NCBI GenBank assembly: GCA_022601315.1
Contig: JAHZIU010000050.1
Coordinates: 1-8,616, forward strand
Length of the DNA: 8,616 bases
Reading direction: 5' to 3'
Source of the DNA: Betaproteobacteria bacterium
GTDB taxonomy: Bacteria > Pseudomonadota > Gammaproteobacteria > Burkholderiales > Nitrosomonadaceae
The notes under the pieces: model-generated
What the model saw: only the letters and a program-made list of their open reading frames with translations
What the model was told of the DNA's origin: nothing
Database searches by the model: none
Position numbers and translations under genes: made by a program
Shown: one piece after another, positions 7,187-8,616 of the stretch
Layout: the number at the start of each line of letters is the position of its first letter
Numbering within the stretch: position 1 is the stretch's first letter

Positions 7187-8336
7187 CTTGAATATCTTTT
7201 ACAGCTTCCAGCCCAACAGCGATACGCAACAAACCATCGGTAATCCCTGCGTCATCCCGCGCTTCCTGACTAATGCGTCCATGTGTCGTGCTGGCCGGGT
7301 GTGTCAAGGTACTTTTCGTATCCCCCAGATTGGCAGTAATTGATAGTAAACGCGTTGCATCAATTACACGCCAGGCCGCTTGTTTCCCTCCTTTAACTTC
7401 AAACGAGACGATGCCGCCACCATTTTTTTGCTGACTTACAGCAAGATTATATTGTGGGTGGGAAGGTAAGCCAGGATAATAAACGCGTTCGATGTTTGGT
7501 TGTGTTTCTAGCCAACGAGCTATTTGCAAGGCATTAGCTGAATGCGCATCAAGGCGTATTTTAAGCGTTTCAAGACCCTTCAAAACCACCCAAGCATTAA
7601 ATGCACTTAATGTCGGCCCTGCTGTACGTAAGAACGCAAAAACACCGCCATCCATAAGCAACTCACGATTGCCAAGAACTGCACCACCCAGCACCCTACC
7701 TTGCCCATCTAGATACTTGGTCGCCGAGTGAATCACCAAATCAGCGCCTAATTTAAGCGGCTTTTGTAAAATAGGCGTGCAAAAACAATTATCAACAGCC
7801 AACCATGCGCCTGCTTTCTTGGCCACCTTAGATAATGCAGTGATGTCTGAAATTTCAGTTAACGGATTAGACGGTGTTTCAAGAAAAAAAAGTTTTGTAT
7901 TCGGCCTAACGGCTGCTTCCCATGCACTCACATCCGTTGCGGAGACGAATGTTGTGTCTATGTTAAAACGTTTTAAAATATTGTTAAATAAATTAACTGT
8001 TGCGCCAAACAAGCTACGAGATGCAACGATATGATCACCAGCAGACAATAATCCCATTACGCTCGCCAGGATAGCTGACATCCCAGTAGAAGTCGCAATA
8101 CAAGTTTCAGCTTCTTCTAATGCAGCGAGTCTTTCTTCCAGTGCGGTTACGGTAGGATTCGTAAAACGCGAATAGATATTGCCAGGTTCCTCACCGGAAA
8201 AACGTGCCGCTGCTTGCGCTGCATTATCAAATACAAAACTTGATGTGAGATACAGCGCTTCAGAATGCTCGTTAAACTGGCTACGATGAATACCCGTATG
8301 AATAGCTAATGTTTCTGGTTCCAAGTGATCAGACAT
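7161..8336 (-). CDS. metZ: O-succinylhomoserine sulfhydrylase (MetZ-type Cys/Met metabolism PLP enzyme)
   Basis: A cytoplasmic PLP enzyme of the Cys/Met metabolism family that makes homocysteine directly from O-succinylhomoserine and sulfide for methionine synthesis. The 391 residues include YSRFTNPT at 55-62 (phosphate-binding tyrosine and arginine from the neighbouring subunit), STGMSA at 83-88, ETPSNP at 153-158, the PLP-nitrogen aspartate D182 in AVDNCF, the Schiff-base lysine K207 in HSATKYLDGQG, and SLTHPAST-like STLTHPAST at 342-350. RVLGGAVLG at 214-222 and the overall length fit MetZ better than cystathionine gamma-synthase or MetY (MetY is usually longer), but substrate choice within the family is hard to prove from sequence. 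GGAG at 8347-8350 (minus strand) lies 10 nt before the ATG. A perfect -10 box is found at 8376-8381, next to the mobile-element-like repeat. Confidence 0.9.
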   Translation of the reverse strand: MSDHLEPETLAIHTGIHRSQFNEHSEALYLTSSFVFDNAAQAAARFSGEEPGNIYSRFTNPTVTALEERLAALEEAETCIATSTGMSAILASVMGLLSAGDHIVASRSLFGATVNLFNNILKRFNIDTTFVSATDVSAWEAAVRPNTKLFFLETPSNPLTEISDITALSKVAKKAGAWLAVDNCFCTPILQKPLKLGADLVIHSATKYLDGQGRVLGGAVLGNRELLMDGGVFAFLRTAGPTLSAFNAWVVLKGLETLKIRLDAHSANALQIARWLETQPNIERVYYPGLPSHPQYNLAVSQQKNGGGIVSFEVKGGKQAAWRVIDATRLLSITANLGDTKSTLTHPASTTHGRISQEARDDAGITDGLLRIAVGLEAVKDIQADLIRGLA

Positions 8337-8375
8337 TTAAAAATTACTCCAAACAAAATTAATTGCTAATACCCT

Positions 8376-8381
8376 ATTATA
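8376..8381 (-). promoter_or_regulatory. Candidate -10 box of the metZ promoter, at the edge of the MITE-like element
   Basis: The minus strand reads TATAAT exactly, about 39 nt upstream of the metZ ATG, which would place the transcript start near 8369 and give a leader of roughly 33 nt. The -35 region at 17-bp spacing (8399-8404, CCTGCA) is poor and falls inside the repeat element, so any upstream promoter contact is now supplied by the element's sequence. Confidence 0.45.
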
Positions 8382-8564
8382 CCCGTGCTACTTCAAAATG
8401 CAGGCTTCAGTGTTCAGTCAAGAAGTCTGAACAAGGCGTACTTGCACGGATTGGCCCGTCCTTTTCAAGGGTTGTAACGCAGAGCAGGCTTTATGGCTGG
8501 ACACCCGAAAGGCAAAGTGGCAAGCCATCCTTTTCTGCGTTATGAAATTTTGAATTAGAACGGC
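8382..8564. mobile_element. MITE-like non-autonomous element with imperfect terminal inverted repeats
   Basis: The left end CCCGTGCTACTTCAAAAT (8382-8399) and the reverse complement of the right end (8547-8564), GCCGTTCTAATTCAAAAT, match at 15 of 18 positions. TA lies immediately outside each end (8380-8381 and 8565-8566), as expected for IS630/Tc1-mariner-type insertions that duplicate TA. Inside are a 7-bp palindrome TGTTCAG/CTGAACA (8411-8417, 8427-8433), a CCGTGC/GCACGG pair (8383-8388, 8444-8449) closing the left half, and a 9-bp pair TAACGCAGA/TCTGCGTTA (8475-8483, 8534-8542) that encloses ATGGCT/AGCCAT (8493-8498, 8523-8528). No transposase is encoded; the short open frames across it look incidental. 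The structure could also fold as two RNA stem-loops. Copy number elsewhere cannot be seen from this window. Confidence 0.6.
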
Positions 8565-8616
8565 TAATCCAGCAATTTCATGCCTTGAACTAAATGGTTT
8601 CCTGCCTTGGTGAATT
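8564..8616 (-). CDS. Possible C-terminal end of a gene entering from the right edge
   Basis: On the minus strand, from the window edge, one frame reads FTKAGNHLVQGMKLLD and then stops at TAG (8566-8564). The G of that stop is the outermost base of the MITE-like element, so the element would begin exactly at the stop codon. Another frame, IHQGRKPF onward, stays open into the element until TGA at 8420-8418, so coding here is not certain. In many proteobacteria purF lies upstream of metZ, but these 16 residues are too few for me to assign. Confidence 0.25.
   Translation of the reverse strand, partial: FTKAGNHLVQGMKLLD

Noticed and set aside
8363..8545. A 60-codon + strand open frame upstream of metZ
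   Set aside because: It runs across the MITE-like palindromes, has no ribosome binding site and no recognisable protein features.
8581..8609. Direct repeat of TGCCTTG (8581-8587 and 8603-8609)
   Set aside because: Seven bases is too short to mean anything beyond chance in this context.
8418..8615. A minus-strand open frame running from the right edge through the element
   Set aside because: Its residues are read from palindromic repeat sequence and look like an incidental translation. It remains an alternative only if the gene beyond the edge uses this frame.

Overview
The window looks like ordinary chromosome from an AT-rich proteobacterium. A betaproteobacterium of the Nitrosomonas type is my best guess, based on gene content and protein style: an E. 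coli-like proton-type MotA/MotB pair, a DAPA synthase of betaproteobacterial style, a PpiA/PpiB tandem, and a metZ-type O-succinylhomoserine sulfhydrylase. The taxon is inference only.

Layout: (1) The left edge cuts into bioA (biotin synthesis, + strand), which lacks roughly 15-20 N-terminal codons. (2) A gap of about 470 bp follows. It holds a possible decayed small gene on the minus strand and presumably the promoter of the next operon. (3) motA, motB and a membrane-anchored methyltransferase-like gene are closely spaced on the + strand (44 and 30 bp gaps) and probably form one transcription unit. (4) cysS converges on them from the minus strand, with a perfect 8-bp inverted repeat filling the 25-bp gap between the stop codons. 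(5) Divergent from cysS across a 154-bp regulatory region, two cyclophilin-type prolyl isomerases lie in tandem on the + strand, the first exported and the second cytoplasmic. (6) metZ converges from the minus strand, with two inverted repeats at the junction, one of which includes the metZ stop codon. (7) Upstream of metZ lies a 183-bp non-coding element with imperfect 18-bp terminal inverted repeats, TA at both outer edges and two internal palindromes. It looks like a miniature inverted-repeat transposable element (MITE). It abuts a perfect TATAAT box likely used by metZ, and its right end appears to lie in the stop codon of a gene entering from beyond the right edge.

How the genes work together: MotA and MotB form the flagellar stator. 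BioA, CysS and MetZ are unrelated housekeeping enzymes (biotin, cysteinyl-tRNA, methionine). PpiA and PpiB serve protein folding in the periplasm and cytoplasm. The least understood items are the methyltransferase co-located with motAB and the MITE-like element. I saw no rRNA, tRNA, CRISPR array, phage genes, defence genes or full insertion sequence.
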